Shown: positions 37,306 through 47,319, counted from the stretch's first letter. The stretch is DNA of 64,000 nt from Mucilaginibacter gracilis (GCF_003633615.1 NZ_RBKU01000001.1:1-64000); one strand, 5' to 3'. Notes: generated by a model not told the origin, from the letters alone. Translations and numbers: made by a program.

Positions 37306-38733
37306 TCAGTTTATTCCGGTATTCTTTAAAATAAAATCCACAATCATGCTTGGGTTAGGTAAACTATGCGGGTGATGTTTAAAGCCTGGCTTATGATATA
37401 CCACAATATTCCCGCCCAACTCCCTAATTCTCTGTTCGAAAGGGATGGTATTTTCTTCTGGTGGTACCACCTCATCCGCATCGGCTAATAAGTGCAGCAT
37501 AGGATAATGTCCTTTGACGATCTGTTTCACTTTATTGATCGGGCTGTTAGCAAAAGCAGCTTCGCCTTCGGGTGTTTTCAGGTTGTAATCGGTTTGTACC
37601 TTGAGCCAGTCGGCCTTGCTACCAGGACCTTTGCCTTTGCCGCCGGGCCAGCTTTTGAGATCAAGTACCGGGTTATCGGCATATACGCAGGCAACTTTTT
37701 TAGGGTTTTCGGCGGCCCAGTTATACAGGTAAACCCCGCCGCGGCTCATCCCTTCCAATACTACCTTTTTCGCCAGGCCCGCTTTACGCATCAGATCGTA
37801 ATATTTATCCCATAAGTTAACGGCTTCCTTATTACCGTAAAGTTCAGCTACATCGCAATAAACAATATGGAAACCGTGTTCGAGCAAGGCGATATCGGCC
37901 TGTGGCTCGTGCCCCCAAAAACGCGCGCGCCATACCCATGGATGCCCGGCGGCGGCCCATTTGGGTTTCACGACCTTGCAGTTCCGGCCGTTAAAGCTGA
38001 AGTCGGCGCATACGTATCCGTAAAAAGAGGACACTTTTTCGGGATTGGGTAAATTAGCCGAGATATTAAAAATGGTATCGCGTTTTTGCCTGATCAGCTG
38101 GTACAACCGACTGGCTATAAGGGATGCGCCTTCCCTTTGCGGGTGTATACCATCGGGAAGTAATTCAGGTTTATTGATAAACAGCGAATGCATGTCGATC
38201 ACTTCCAAACTATCCTGATAGGCCACTTGCTGGATAAGCGGGATAATCCTGGTCTTGATCACCGGGTCATAAATACTATTGGAGTCCGTTTTAAATGAAG
38301 GCAGGGGCAGCAAAAGCACGATGCGCGGACGGGAACTCAATTGCGCGAATGACCGGATCAGCTCGTTATAATCGTTTTTAAAACTACCCAAAAACGGGCG
38401 GTTAACGGCTTTGCTATCGTTTGTCCCTAATTTGATAAAAACGATATCGGGCTTACTTTCCAAAGCCTCTTTATATCTGGAATTTATCCAATAGGGGTTG
38501 TTCCCCTTTTTAAGTAAAGTAGTGCCGCTCACGCCATAATTGGTTACCTGATACCCGTTTCCCAATAAAGCTTGTAACTGCGCGGGGTACGAATTGAGCT
38601 CAGGATGCGTAATCCCTGCTCCTGCTGTAATACTATTACCGATGCAGGCCACTTTGATCGTTTGGGACCATGCGCAGGTCGCCGTTAAAAGGAGAATGAG
38701 TGTAATGATCGGTTTAAAATGCAGCTTTTTCAT
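37306..38733 (-). CDS. Two-domain esterase: SGNH hydrolase fused to alpha/beta-hydrolase
   Basis: From the ATG at 38733 the protein has 475 residues and a signal peptide (IITLILLLTATCAWSQ). Domain 1 (24-215) is SGNH: ACIGNSIT (Ser34), KLGTNDS, DGIHPQ (Asp194, His197). Domain 2 (about 225-475) is an alpha/beta-hydrolase: LEGMSRGG with Ser330, LLADADEVVP with Asp420 and FKHHPHSLP with a His near 454-456. Both active sites look complete. A double esterase could remove two kinds of ester (for example acetyl and a bulkier acyl) from the same chain. Domain 1 is paralogous to the protein at 25446-26237. Confidence 0.87.
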   Translation of the reverse strand: MKKLHFKPIITLILLLTATCAWSQTIKVACIGNSITAGAGITHPELNSYPAQLQALLGNGYQVTNYGVSGTTLLKKGNNPYWINSRYKEALESKPDIVFIKLGTNDSKAVNRPFLGSFKNDYNELIRSFAQLSSRPRIVLLLPLPSFKTDSNSIYDPVIKTRIIPLIQQVAYQDSLEVIDMHSLFINKPELLPDGIHPQREGASLIASRLYQLIRQKRDTIFNISANLPNPEKVSSFYGYVCADFSFNGRNCKVVKPKWAAAGHPWVWRARFWGHEPQADIALLEHGFHIVYCDVAELYGNKEAVNLWDKYYDLMRKAGLAKKVVLEGMSRGGVYLYNWAAENPKKVACVYADNPVLDLKSWPGGKGKGPGSKADWLKVQTDYNLKTPEGEAAFANSPINKVKQIVKGHYPMLHLLADADEVVPPEENTIPFEQRIRELGGNIVVYHKPGFKHHPHSLPNPSMIVDFILKNTGIN

Positions 38734-38740
38734 CGTCGTA

Positions 38741-40720
38741 TCAGTTGATTGTGGTTGGGAATTCGGTGATGCGCAGCCTGGTGCTGCCATAAGGTACCAG
38801 GGTTATCCTATGGATCGTCTTTTCAGTATCAAACTGACCGGGAGCTGGCAATTCAGGTGTGAACCTGTTTTCCAATAAGGTCCATTGCTTAACTTTCCTG
38901 GCCGGAACCTTGATGATGACCGGTGATTTGCCCGGATCCAGGGGATAGCCTGTACTGCCTGTCTTAATAACCTCGATCTTTTGACTGAAGCTGGCTTCAT
39001 TTACAGCCAAAGCATAGTTCCAGTTCCCGGCAGGGCGGATATCCAGGGCCGGGAAGTTCGGATCGGGTGAATGCTTGCCACCCAGATTAGCATATGTAGC
39101 GGTATCGGTTTTTACCTTTTCGGGAATGGCAAAGGCATACAATAGAGGGCCGCGTTCTACAGTAACACCCTGCCCAGCATTGACCAGCTTGGCATCCATT
39201 GGTAATTGCAGCGTGATTTTATCGCCTTTGGTAAATTTGCGGTTTATTGTAACAAATGTTCCGCTCTTTAGCGCAGCAACATACGGTTTACCATTGATGG
39301 TTACCGATGGCGATGAACACCAGCCAGGAATGCGGAACATAAACGGCATATCAACAGGTTTTTCAGTTTCAAAAGTAAAGCCGATCAGATCCGAGAACGG
39401 ATAGCTTGTTGCTTCCTTAATAATCACCTGTTGGCCACTGTTCAACACTACTTTTTCTTCCGACGGGCCGTATAGCGCAGCTATCGGGTTACCTTTCGCA
39501 TCGCGCATCCACATCCGCGCCACGTAATTAGGCATCATCCGGTGAACATTGCCCGCGCAACATTCAGTTTCGTGGCAAGGCCAGTAGGCCATCCAGGTAG
39601 AGCCGTGCATGAATTTGTTCTGGTTAGAGTTACCTGTGGCGATGAACTGGTTAACGCTTGAAAAATATTGCAACTGTTTAAAATCCTTCGACACACAACC
39701 CGGTCCGGCGTTGAATACAGCCTTCTCGATATGGTCGGCCCAGGTAGCATCGCCAGTTGCCATCAACAGATACCCAACCGCCCACGTATAATCAGTGATG
39801 TCGCAGGTCTCGTGGCTGTGCAAAGGGTTCTTACCGGCCAAAAACTCGCTCGAACTGGGTACGCCATCGGGCAACATATGATCACGATCCAGTTTTCTCA
39901 TCACGTTAACAGCGGCATCCAGGTACTCCTTTTTTCCGGTAAACGCATATAGGATAGCAGGCAATTTAGCCATCTCCATATAGGTAACGCCGTGCAATAC
40001 AACACTATCGGGAGAAAGGGAGTTTTTCAGATTCAATTCAAAACCGCCCAGGGCGTAAGCTTTCTCTGAAAGGTCGAGCAGCTTTTGATCACCTGTCTTC
40101 CCGTAGGTCCATAAAGCACCCTCAATGTTGACAATGGCACGTTTAAACTTGCCCAGTTCTTCAGGGGTATAACTTAAATAATGTTTGTGCAGGGCCGCAA
40201 TGATCTTTGGATCGCCGGTAGCCATATATTCGGCTTCCATGGCCCTGAAAAATACAGCGATGGGCCATTGGCTGACGAATAATCCCGGCCCAAGCCTGCC
40301 GTTAGGCTGTACATGTTCCAGCGTGTAGTTGATCCCGGCGCGGCCTTTGGCTATCAGTTCAGCATCGTTCAATTCAAAACCTAAACGCAATAATCCGTCT
40401 GTATAATAAGCGGTTTGTTCGTAACGCCACCAGTTGTCACCATGTTTTTCGCCGATACGTTCGATACTACCGGCCCAAAGGCAGGTATTGAACGGATACG
40501 ATAACACATCAGGATGCCCGGTCAAACCCGAACGCTGACGGTTTAGATATTCAAGAAGCCAACCTTTTGCGGAATTAGCCGTCATAGGGCTTTCGCGGAA
40601 TTTATCGAAACGGGGCACCAGTTCATCGGTCGGCTCCACCCGAGTTAAAGGCGGTTTTACCGCAAATATCCCAAGGCAGGCCATGGCGAAAATCGTGATC
40701 AGTAAAAATAGCTTTTTCAT
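38741..40720 (-). CDS. GH127-family (beta-L-arabinofuranosidase-like) enzyme
   Basis: The protein has 659 residues with a signal peptide (LLITIFAMACLGIFA). An (alpha/alpha)6 barrel is followed by two beta-domains. GH127 enzymes use a zinc site and a cysteine nucleophile. The matching residues here are Glu304 and Cys306 (HSHETCDITDYTW) and Cys382, Cys387 and Cys388 (WPCHETECCAGNVHRMMP). The family releases beta-L-arabinofuranose or related sugars. The gene lies 7 bp from each neighbour in the GH3 operon. Confidence 0.87.
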   Translation of the reverse strand: MKKLFLLITIFAMACLGIFAVKPPLTRVEPTDELVPRFDKFRESPMTANSAKGWLLEYLNRQRSGLTGHPDVLSYPFNTCLWAGSIERIGEKHGDNWWRYEQTAYYTDGLLRLGFELNDAELIAKGRAGINYTLEHVQPNGRLGPGLFVSQWPIAVFFRAMEAEYMATGDPKIIAALHKHYLSYTPEELGKFKRAIVNIEGALWTYGKTGDQKLLDLSEKAYALGGFELNLKNSLSPDSVVLHGVTYMEMAKLPAILYAFTGKKEYLDAAVNVMRKLDRDHMLPDGVPSSSEFLAGKNPLHSHETCDITDYTWAVGYLLMATGDATWADHIEKAVFNAGPGCVSKDFKQLQYFSSVNQFIATGNSNQNKFMHGSTWMAYWPCHETECCAGNVHRMMPNYVARMWMRDAKGNPIAALYGPSEEKVVLNSGQQVIIKEATSYPFSDLIGFTFETEKPVDMPFMFRIPGWCSSPSVTINGKPYVAALKSGTFVTINRKFTKGDKITLQLPMDAKLVNAGQGVTVERGPLLYAFAIPEKVKTDTATYANLGGKHSPDPNFPALDIRPAGNWNYALAVNEASFSQKIEVIKTGSTGYPLDPGKSPVIIKVPARKVKQWTLLENRFTPELPAPGQFDTEKTIHRITLVPYGSTRLRITEFPTTIN

Positions 40721-40727
40721 AAGTATT

Positions 40728-43136
40728 TTAATTTATAACTGTAAACTCCTTGCTCAATCTCAAATCGGTTGATGAGCCTCCCACCATCACCCGGAATTTA
40801 CCGGGCTCAACCGTCCAGTTCATATTTTTATCCAGCAATGCCAAATCATCTGGATGCAAGGTAAATTTCAAGGTACGGGTCTCGCCAGGTTCAAGGCTGG
40901 TCCGCTCAAAACCGCGCAGATCATAATCATAAGTAGTCACGCTGCTCACTACGTCTTTCAAGTATAGCTGCACCACTTCGTCTCCTTTGCGTTTCCCGAT
41001 GTTTTTGATTTGCACCGATATATGGATATCGGCATTGGGTTTAATGATCTCTGCGTCTACCTCCAGATCGCTATATGCGAATTCGGTATAGCTCAAACCA
41101 AAGCCGAAAGGATATAGGGCGCCGTTCACGCTGCTTTTACCATAACCATTGTTGCCGCTGCTCGCCTGCCCTGCTTGCGAAGCTGGTTTGAACGGAAAAT
41201 TATACTCGATTTGCCCTACGGTTTTTGGGAATGTGACCGTCAGCCTGCCACCGGGATCGTTGTCGCCAAACAAGGTTTCGGCCACTACCCTGCCACTTTG
41301 CGGGCCGGGAAACCAGGCTTCGAGTATCGCAGGAATATACCTGTCTTCCCAGTTCACGGTAAGCGGCTGGCCGTTGATCATGACCATAACCACCGGTTTG
41401 CCGGTGGCTTGTAAGGCCATAAGCAACTGTAATTGCCTTCCGGGTAAATTTAAGCAGGTACGCGAAAGACCCTCGCCTACCTGCTTTTCGCTTTCGCCGA
41501 CAACAGCTATGATCACATCGGCCTGCCTGGCTTTGGCGACTGCTTCGTTAATACCGTTTTGCTCGGTTTTGCTTAAGGGTGTTGGTATAATCTCGCTTTC
41601 CGGCCAGGTAGCGTCGGTCACCTCGCAGCCTTTGGCGTAACCAACTTTGGCTTTTGCGCCTACATAATTGGTAATGCCTTCCAGTACCGTAATCACTTTG
41701 TTATTTGATGGTCCGTATCGGCTCGTTGTATAATTTCCTTCTGTAGCCAGGGGGCCTGTTACCAGGATATTTTTAAGTTTACTCACATCCAGGGGCAGCA
41801 GGTTATGTTCGTTCTTTAACAATACCATTGATTTCCGGTTCATTTCGAGCGCCAAAGCTTCGCTTGCCGCGGAATGTACGATTTTATTCGCTGCCACTGT
41901 ATCAGCAACGTAAGGCTGGTCAAATAAGCCAAGCTTGAATTTAACACGCAGCACATCCCCTACGCAGGCATCCAGGGTCTTCATCGATACACTACCTTCG
42001 TTCACCAACTCCCGTAAGGGCATAATATAATCGCCGGGCCAGGTAAAGTTTGTACGCACGTTGAGGCCTGCTTCGATCGCTTGTTTAACCGAAGCTTTGT
42101 AATCTTCGGCTACGTGGTGTTTTCGGTATAGAAATTCCAAAGCCTCACTATCCGATACCACATAGCCGGTAAAGCCATATTGCTGACGTAAAAGTTCGGT
42201 CAAAAAATAATGACTCCCCGTTATCGGCACACCGTCCCAGTCATTATAACTGCTCATGACACCCATTGGCGCAGCTTCCTCTATCACCCTGCGGAATGGG
42301 TATAAATACAATTGATGCAGTTCCCTCGGCGCCACATGCGGATCGGTACGGGCATCGCCATCGCGCCCTCCTTTAGGCACGCTGTAAACGGCATAATGTT
42401 TAAGGGTAGATGCTACCCCCTGCTCCTGAACGCCCAATACCATTTGCTTGCCTAATTCGGCTATTAAAAACGGAGACTCGCCATAACATTCCGGTACGCG
42501 GCCCCAGCGCTGGTCACGCGCAGGATCCAGTATCGGCGTATAGATATTGGTATAACCCAAGGCTTTGGCTTCGGCACCTACAATGTTTCCCATTTTACGT
42601 ACCAAAGCTTTATCCCAGGTGCTACCTATATTGATCGGTGCGGGAAAAGGTGTAGCCCTGTCATGGCATAAGCCATGGATACCTTCGTTGGTAAAATCGA
42701 CAGGGATGCCTAAACGCGTTTCTTCAACAAACCATTTCTGAATAATATTGATGGCCCAGGCATGTTTACTAAACGGATAGGAAAACTGTGTTTGGGCCTT
42801 GCTGTTATAGGCCAGGCTGTTGAGGTCCTCGTCGATATTGGCGATACCGTCCTTCCAGATCTCGTTCTTCCATCCCGGGGTAGGCAGTTCGTCCTTTAGA
42901 ACGCGCCCATAGCCGTAGAGTGTAGCAGTCTGGCATGTTTTTTCATCCAATGTCATTTGAGCCAGCAAATCGGCTACCCTTTTTTCAATTGGCTGGGCGG
43001 GATCTTCAAATATGTCCTTTTTACCATTTTTATTAAAATCTATCCAGCCCTTTCTATATATATTAGGTTGCTGCGCAAACAACATTGTACAGCTGCTCAC
43101 CACTACGGTTATCATTAAAAGCGTTCTTTTAGCCAT
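40728..43136 (-). CDS. GH3 beta-glycosidase (first of two)
   Basis: From the ATG at 43136 the protein has 802 residues and a signal peptide (LLMITVVVSSCTMLFAQ). The TIM barrel, the alpha/beta sandwich and the fibronectin III-like domain of GH3 are present. The nucleophile Asp lies in FTGYVVSDSEALEFLY. The catalytic region includes KHYAVYSVPKGGRDGDARTD. GH3 enzymes of this layout act as beta-glucosidases or beta-xylosidases. It lies 64 bp after the other GH3 and 7 bp before GH127. Confidence 0.92.
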   Translation of the reverse strand: MAKRTLLMITVVVSSCTMLFAQQPNIYRKGWIDFNKNGKKDIFEDPAQPIEKRVADLLAQMTLDEKTCQTATLYGYGRVLKDELPTPGWKNEIWKDGIANIDEDLNSLAYNSKAQTQFSYPFSKHAWAINIIQKWFVEETRLGIPVDFTNEGIHGLCHDRATPFPAPINIGSTWDKALVRKMGNIVGAEAKALGYTNIYTPILDPARDQRWGRVPECYGESPFLIAELGKQMVLGVQEQGVASTLKHYAVYSVPKGGRDGDARTDPHVAPRELHQLYLYPFRRVIEEAAPMGVMSSYNDWDGVPITGSHYFLTELLRQQYGFTGYVVSDSEALEFLYRKHHVAEDYKASVKQAIEAGLNVRTNFTWPGDYIMPLRELVNEGSVSMKTLDACVGDVLRVKFKLGLFDQPYVADTVAANKIVHSAASEALALEMNRKSMVLLKNEHNLLPLDVSKLKNILVTGPLATEGNYTTSRYGPSNNKVITVLEGITNYVGAKAKVGYAKGCEVTDATWPESEIIPTPLSKTEQNGINEAVAKARQADVIIAVVGESEKQVGEGLSRTCLNLPGRQLQLLMALQATGKPVVMVMINGQPLTVNWEDRYIPAILEAWFPGPQSGRVVAETLFGDNDPGGRLTVTFPKTVGQIEYNFPFKPASQAGQASSGNNGYGKSSVNGALYPFGFGLSYTEFAYSDLEVDAEIIKPNADIHISVQIKNIGKRKGDEVVQLYLKDVVSSVTTYDYDLRGFERTSLEPGETRTLKFTLHPDDLALLDKNMNWTVEPGKFRVMVGGSSTDLRLSKEFTVIN

Positions 43137-43200
43137 ATTTTTGTCGGTTCGTTTAACGGTGTCCTGCAATACACATCTTAATCCACTTAACGGTAGCCTC

Positions 43201-45366
43201 TTAGTTAACCGTTATCACTTTTGTTTGCCTGACATCTTTTGATGAACTTGCAACCAGGAATTTATATTTACCCGGTTCAACTTCCCATTTCATTGTCTTT
43301 TCGTTAAAAAAAGCCAGATCGCTGACATATACAGGGATTTTTACAGCCACCTGTTTACCAGCACCCACCCATACTTTAGTGAATGCTTTCAGTTCCTTTT
43401 CGGGACGCTCAACTTCCGAGTTCTCTTTGGCCACGTATAACTGTACAACCTCTTTACCTCCGTATTTACCGGTATTTTTCAACTGTACCGTCAGGGTGAT
43501 CTTTTCGCCGGGTTTGTAGGCACCCTTATCGGCAGACAGGCCAGAATAAACATAGTTAGCGTACGATAAGCCATAACCGAAAGGGTATAAGGGCTCGATC
43601 TTTTTGCTATCAAACCAACGATAACCAACCAAAATACCTTCTTTATAATCTGCATTGAGGTTATCGTATGGAAAAGTATGCAAGGCATGTGCCGGAGAAT
43701 CTTCAAGCTTTACCGGAAACGTAAACGGCATTTTGCCTGATGGATTTACTTTGCCGCTCAATACGTCGGCCAAAGCATTCCCACCCTCACAGCCGTTATA
43801 CCATTGCCATACGATTGTGTGGTTGTTTTTTTTGATCTCGTTCAGATCATAAGGCGCTCCGCCAACCACGATCACAATGGTATTGGCGTTGACAGCCGAT
43901 ACAGCATTCACCAACTCCTGCTCGGCAAATGGCAGGTGAAGCGTTGTCCTGTCGTGCCCTTCACTCTCATACTCCCGGTTCCCTCCAATAAATACAATGG
44001 CAGCATCCCGGTTTTTAGCAAGATCAGCAGCTTGTTTGATCAGGTCCCAGTTCGGTTTTTCGGCCTTTTCTTTTTGTTCGTCAGTGTATTTAGCACCATA
44101 ATCCGGAGCGTAACCTTGCGCAAATTGAATATCAACCTGACGACCGAATTTATTTTTGAGACCCTGCAGATTAGTAACTTCGTACCGTGCTTTCACCCCG
44201 GCTCCGATACCACCGCGGTGAAATTGCAGTGTTGCGTTATCGCCGATAACAGCCAGGCTTTTGATTACCGCAGTATTGAGCGGCAACAGGTTCTTTTCGT
44301 TCTTTAACAATACAATAGCTTCTGAGGCGATATCATAGGCGGCTTTAGCATGTGAAGCAGTATTTAAACTACCGGTAGGTTTACTGCGATTCATACTCGT
44401 ATGGTACATGACCCAGAGCATATGATACACTTTTTCGTCAATCAGTTTTTCGCTCACATAGCCCAACCTCACCGAATCAATCAGAGGTTTGGCAAAGTAA
44501 TACTCGCCATAGGGTTTATCTGTTCCCATCTCAACGTCCAAGCCATTTTTAGCCGCTTTTACACTACTGTGCGTACCGCCCCAATCCGACATCACGACCC
44601 CCATAAAACCCCATTGCCTGCGTAATAAATCTTGGAGCAGATAGCTGCTTTCCGAACAGAAATCGCCCCTAAATCTATTGTAAGCCGTCATAATCACCCA
44701 GGCATTACCTTTGGTTATTGCGGCTTTAAATGCAGGCAGGTATATCTCCTGTAAAGCACGTTCGCTGACCAATACGTTGACCTTGCGGCGGTCTGTTTCC
44801 TGGTTGTTAACCGCATAATGTTTGACGCAGGCTGCTACTCCTTGTGTTTGGATCCCGGCAACTGCAGCTACGGCCAGCTGCGAATTAAGGAACGGGTCTT
44901 CGGAGTAATATTCATACGTGCGCCCATTGAGCGGTGTACGGGTGATGTTAAAGGCCGGCGCCAAGATCACATCCTTATGGCGGGCACGGGTTTCTTCCCC
45001 TAAAGCCACACCAAAACGGCGCGCCAGGGCAGGGCTCCAGGTAGCGGCCAGTGCTGAGCCGTTAGGGAAAAAAGTGGCTGAATCGGTGGTTAGTTCCGCC
45101 GGTGCCCAGTCGTCTTTGACTTCTTCCCTCACACCCAGGGGGCCATCGTCGCTCATCAATTGCGGCACTCCCAGCCGCTTTACACCCGGCGAGGAAAATT
45201 TGGAGTCAGCATGCAGCATTCCAATTTTTTCTTCCAGGGTCATTCTCCTGATGAGCGCTTTAATCCTGGCGTCCGATATCATGGCCGGTTTGGTTTGGGC
45301 CGTAGCTGTAGTGATACAAAAGATGACCGCGCAAACAGTAGCGTAGCCTAGCATGTTTATTTTCAT
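43201..45366 (-). CDS. GH3 beta-glycosidase (second of two)
   Basis: From the ATG at 45366 the protein has 721 residues; signal peptide ending near TTATAQ. GH3 marks are VKHYAVNNQETDRRKVNVLV and the nucleophile Asp in GVVMSDWGGTHS, then the C-terminal domain with PLYPFGYGLSYANYVYSG. It is clearly different from the neighbouring GH3, so the two probably cut different linkages. It lies 31 bp after the SGNH gene. Confidence 0.92.
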   Translation of the reverse strand: MKINMLGYATVCAVIFCITTATAQTKPAMISDARIKALIRRMTLEEKIGMLHADSKFSSPGVKRLGVPQLMSDDGPLGVREEVKDDWAPAELTTDSATFFPNGSALAATWSPALARRFGVALGEETRARHKDVILAPAFNITRTPLNGRTYEYYSEDPFLNSQLAVAAVAGIQTQGVAACVKHYAVNNQETDRRKVNVLVSERALQEIYLPAFKAAITKGNAWVIMTAYNRFRGDFCSESSYLLQDLLRRQWGFMGVVMSDWGGTHSSVKAAKNGLDVEMGTDKPYGEYYFAKPLIDSVRLGYVSEKLIDEKVYHMLWVMYHTSMNRSKPTGSLNTASHAKAAYDIASEAIVLLKNEKNLLPLNTAVIKSLAVIGDNATLQFHRGGIGAGVKARYEVTNLQGLKNKFGRQVDIQFAQGYAPDYGAKYTDEQKEKAEKPNWDLIKQAADLAKNRDAAIVFIGGNREYESEGHDRTTLHLPFAEQELVNAVSAVNANTIVIVVGGAPYDLNEIKKNNHTIVWQWYNGCEGGNALADVLSGKVNPSGKMPFTFPVKLEDSPAHALHTFPYDNLNADYKEGILVGYRWFDSKKIEPLYPFGYGLSYANYVYSGLSADKGAYKPGEKITLTVQLKNTGKYGGKEVVQLYVAKENSEVERPEKELKAFTKVWVGAGKQVAVKIPVYVSDLAFFNEKTMKWEVEPGKYKFLVASSSKDVRQTKVITVN

Positions 45367-45397
45367 ATTGTTATTTATATTCAATCGTATTATTCAA

Positions 45398-46672
45398 TTA
45401 ATTTTTCAATTTTCCCAATAACAAAAGCCAACCTGCATAGCAGGAGTTTTCGTTGTATTTAGCCAGATCACCGATAATGCCGTTGCCTTTTCTAAGAATG
45501 GCCATTTTATCCTGCGGCCGTGTTGATACCCTAAATTCCACCTCATGTTCTCCCTGAGGCATCATGGGCAAACAGAAATAATTGGAATGGTAATAGGTAC
45601 CATATTTGTCAAATCGCGTGTATAACTGGGGCGCCCCGCCGTCGCTAACTACACTGTACTGACCGCTCCCCGGACCCATGATATCGTAAATACCAGCCAT
45701 CCGGCCTTTAAACCTGACTTTTATAGCGGCTCCCCCATTATCCGATTTAATCAGACATGGAAACTTTGACCTGAACGTTTTCGCTACCGTATCCGCATCG
45801 GTCAATTCCTGCCAGTCGCCGGTTTTGGTTAACGCTTTAACTGAGATCATTTGCGCCTCCTCCCAATTATCAGCCACGTAGGGTTTACCTAACTTATGTT
45901 TAAAAGTTTCGGTATTGTTTTGAATTAACTTTAAGGAGCGTGTTAACACTTCGGTGTAAATTTTGTGTCCGGTTTGGGCCAAGGGGTGTACGTTATCTAC
46001 AGAGAAAACAATTTTACCCAGGTTTTCTTCGGGTTTACCCTGGAATATCAATCGGTTGTCCTTGATCAGTGAAATAACTTCGGGGCCAAATTTGACCGAT
46101 GGAATATCATAAAACAGGGCCACATGTTCCATGGCAAGCATGGACGGCCAAAGCTTTCCAGCCTGCAGGGTCGGCACCATATTACCCGACAAGGTGTATA
46201 CAAAACAGATATCTGTTTTGGCATCAGCACGCCATACTTGCCTGACAATGCCTTCCATGGTTTGATAAATACGTTCTGGTGCCAGGCCGCCATCGTTTAC
46301 TGCGAATTCGACAAAAACAAGGTCGGGATGGAAGTTAATCACGTCGTTCTTCACCCTGAAAACACCTAAGTCGGAACCGGTTCCGCCTACCCCCGCGTTG
46401 ATGTGTTTAATCTCAGCCTGCGGATATTGATCCTGAAACCATTTTAACGATTGCTCCCGCCAACCGCCTTGCGCAGCCGTTATACTCCCCCCCAGGTAAG
46501 CGATGCTAACCGCCTTGCCTGACTTTACCTTAGCAAAAAAGTTCGGCAGGCCTTTGCGCGCATTGAATTCCTGCAAATTATCCAGGGTATCTGTTTGTGC
46601 TTTCAACGTTGTTGAAAGCAGGGTAACCATGCCCGCAAGCAAAACAAGTGATGATATGATTTTTAACTTCAT
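45398..46672 (-). CDS. SGNH/GDSL esterase with C-terminal beta-domain
   Basis: The protein has 424 residues with a signal peptide (SLVLLAGMVTLLSTTLKAQ). The SGNH blocks are YLGGSITAAQGG, NAGVGGTGSDLGVFR, VEFAVNDGG and VDNVHPLAQTGH. It is a paralogue of the lipoprotein at 26244-27608, but exported by a normal signal. It probably deacetylates the incoming glycan. It precedes the GH3 pair in the operon. Confidence 0.85.
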   Translation of the reverse strand: MKLKIISSLVLLAGMVTLLSTTLKAQTDTLDNLQEFNARKGLPNFFAKVKSGKAVSIAYLGGSITAAQGGWREQSLKWFQDQYPQAEIKHINAGVGGTGSDLGVFRVKNDVINFHPDLVFVEFAVNDGGLAPERIYQTMEGIVRQVWRADAKTDICFVYTLSGNMVPTLQAGKLWPSMLAMEHVALFYDIPSVKFGPEVISLIKDNRLIFQGKPEENLGKIVFSVDNVHPLAQTGHKIYTEVLTRSLKLIQNNTETFKHKLGKPYVADNWEEAQMISVKALTKTGDWQELTDADTVAKTFRSKFPCLIKSDNGGAAIKVRFKGRMAGIYDIMGPGSGQYSVVSDGGAPQLYTRFDKYGTYYHSNYFCLPMMPQGEHEVEFRVSTRPQDKMAILRKGNGIIGDLAKYNENSCYAGWLLLLGKLKN

Positions 46673-46684
46673 TTTTTATTGATA

Positions 46685-46879
46685 TTACCAATAAACAAAC
46701 TGGTAGGGGTCCGAAAAATTTATATAAAGGCGAATAAAAACTAACTTTCTGTACCTGGCTTGAAACAGCGCCGGACGGCTTGTTTTGTGATCATTCCCAG
46801 GGGAAGATTGATCTAAAAAAGAACGCATAACCAGCGAACTGCTGTGACCTGTATCCCCATATTTAAGCCAAACGTGCAT
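46685..46879 (-). CDS. Short frame of doubtful status
   Basis: A 64-codon frame fills the gap between the alpha-CTD-like gene and the SGNH gene. An AAAGGA sequence lies about 8 bases before its ATG. The product (basic, Ser-rich, ending FSDPYQFVYW) matches nothing I know. It may be noise or the tail of a decayed gene. Confidence 0.22.
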   Translation of the reverse strand: MHVWLKYGDTGHSSSLVMRSFLDQSSPGNDHKTSRPALFQARYRKLVFIRLYINFSDPYQFVYW

Positions 46880-46890
46880 GGTGCTATCCT

Positions 46891-47241
46891 TTAGTTAACA
46901 TGATTCGCCGCGCCAAGCTCCCAGGTCTTTTGATCATCTGTAGATTCTTCGACGTTAACCAGCTGCATATCCTGAAGATATTTTTGGACCAGGGACCGCC
47001 CTTTGACCCCGATGCCAGGGGCAGTGATCAATTGCACGCGGGACAGCTTCACCAGATGTGCAACATGAGAAACCCCCATAAACAAAAGCGCATTTTTCAT
47101 TCTTACGGTAAAATCCTCCACCTCCGTTATGGGTACGTTCAAGACAGAGCCGCTGCCGCTGCTTTCCGTATCATGATCGAAGAAACGGGAATTGACATCA
47201 TCATCGTATCCGTTTTTATACTCGATAAATAAGTAATCCAT
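46891..47241 (-). CDS. Stand-alone RNA-polymerase alpha-CTD-like protein
   Basis: The protein has 116 residues. Residues 37-97 align with the C-terminal domain of RpoA: PITEVEDFTVRMKNALLFMG, then HLVKLSRVQL and GIGVKGRSLVQKYLQDM. The two main DNA-contacting residues of the E. coli domain (Arg265, Asn268) have equivalents in Arg47 and Asn50 (TVRMKNAL). The polymerase-binding N-terminal domain is absent. Acidic N- and C-terminal tails flank the domain. It is the first gene after the tandem operator at 47373-47405, so it is predicted to be co-induced with the GH3/GH127 operon. It may tune transcription by binding UP-element-like DNA or a regulator (inference). Confidence 0.68.
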   Translation of the reverse strand: MDYLFIEYKNGYDDDVNSRFFDHDTESSGSGSVLNVPITEVEDFTVRMKNALLFMGVSHVAHLVKLSRVQLITAPGIGVKGRSLVQKYLQDMQLVNVEESTDDQKTWELGAANHVN

Positions 47242-47319
47242 CGTTTATTCAACTATATTATTCATAAAATAATTCCAGGTTGATCAGTACCCATGGTATG
47301 GGCTATTGGTTTATCCATA

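Noticed and set aside
41149-41640. 163-codon plus-strand frame inside the first GH3
   Set aside because: Shadow of a well supported GH3.
46900-47232. 110-codon frame antisense to the alpha-CTD-like gene
   Set aside because: The minus-strand product has a recognisable domain; the plus-strand product has none.
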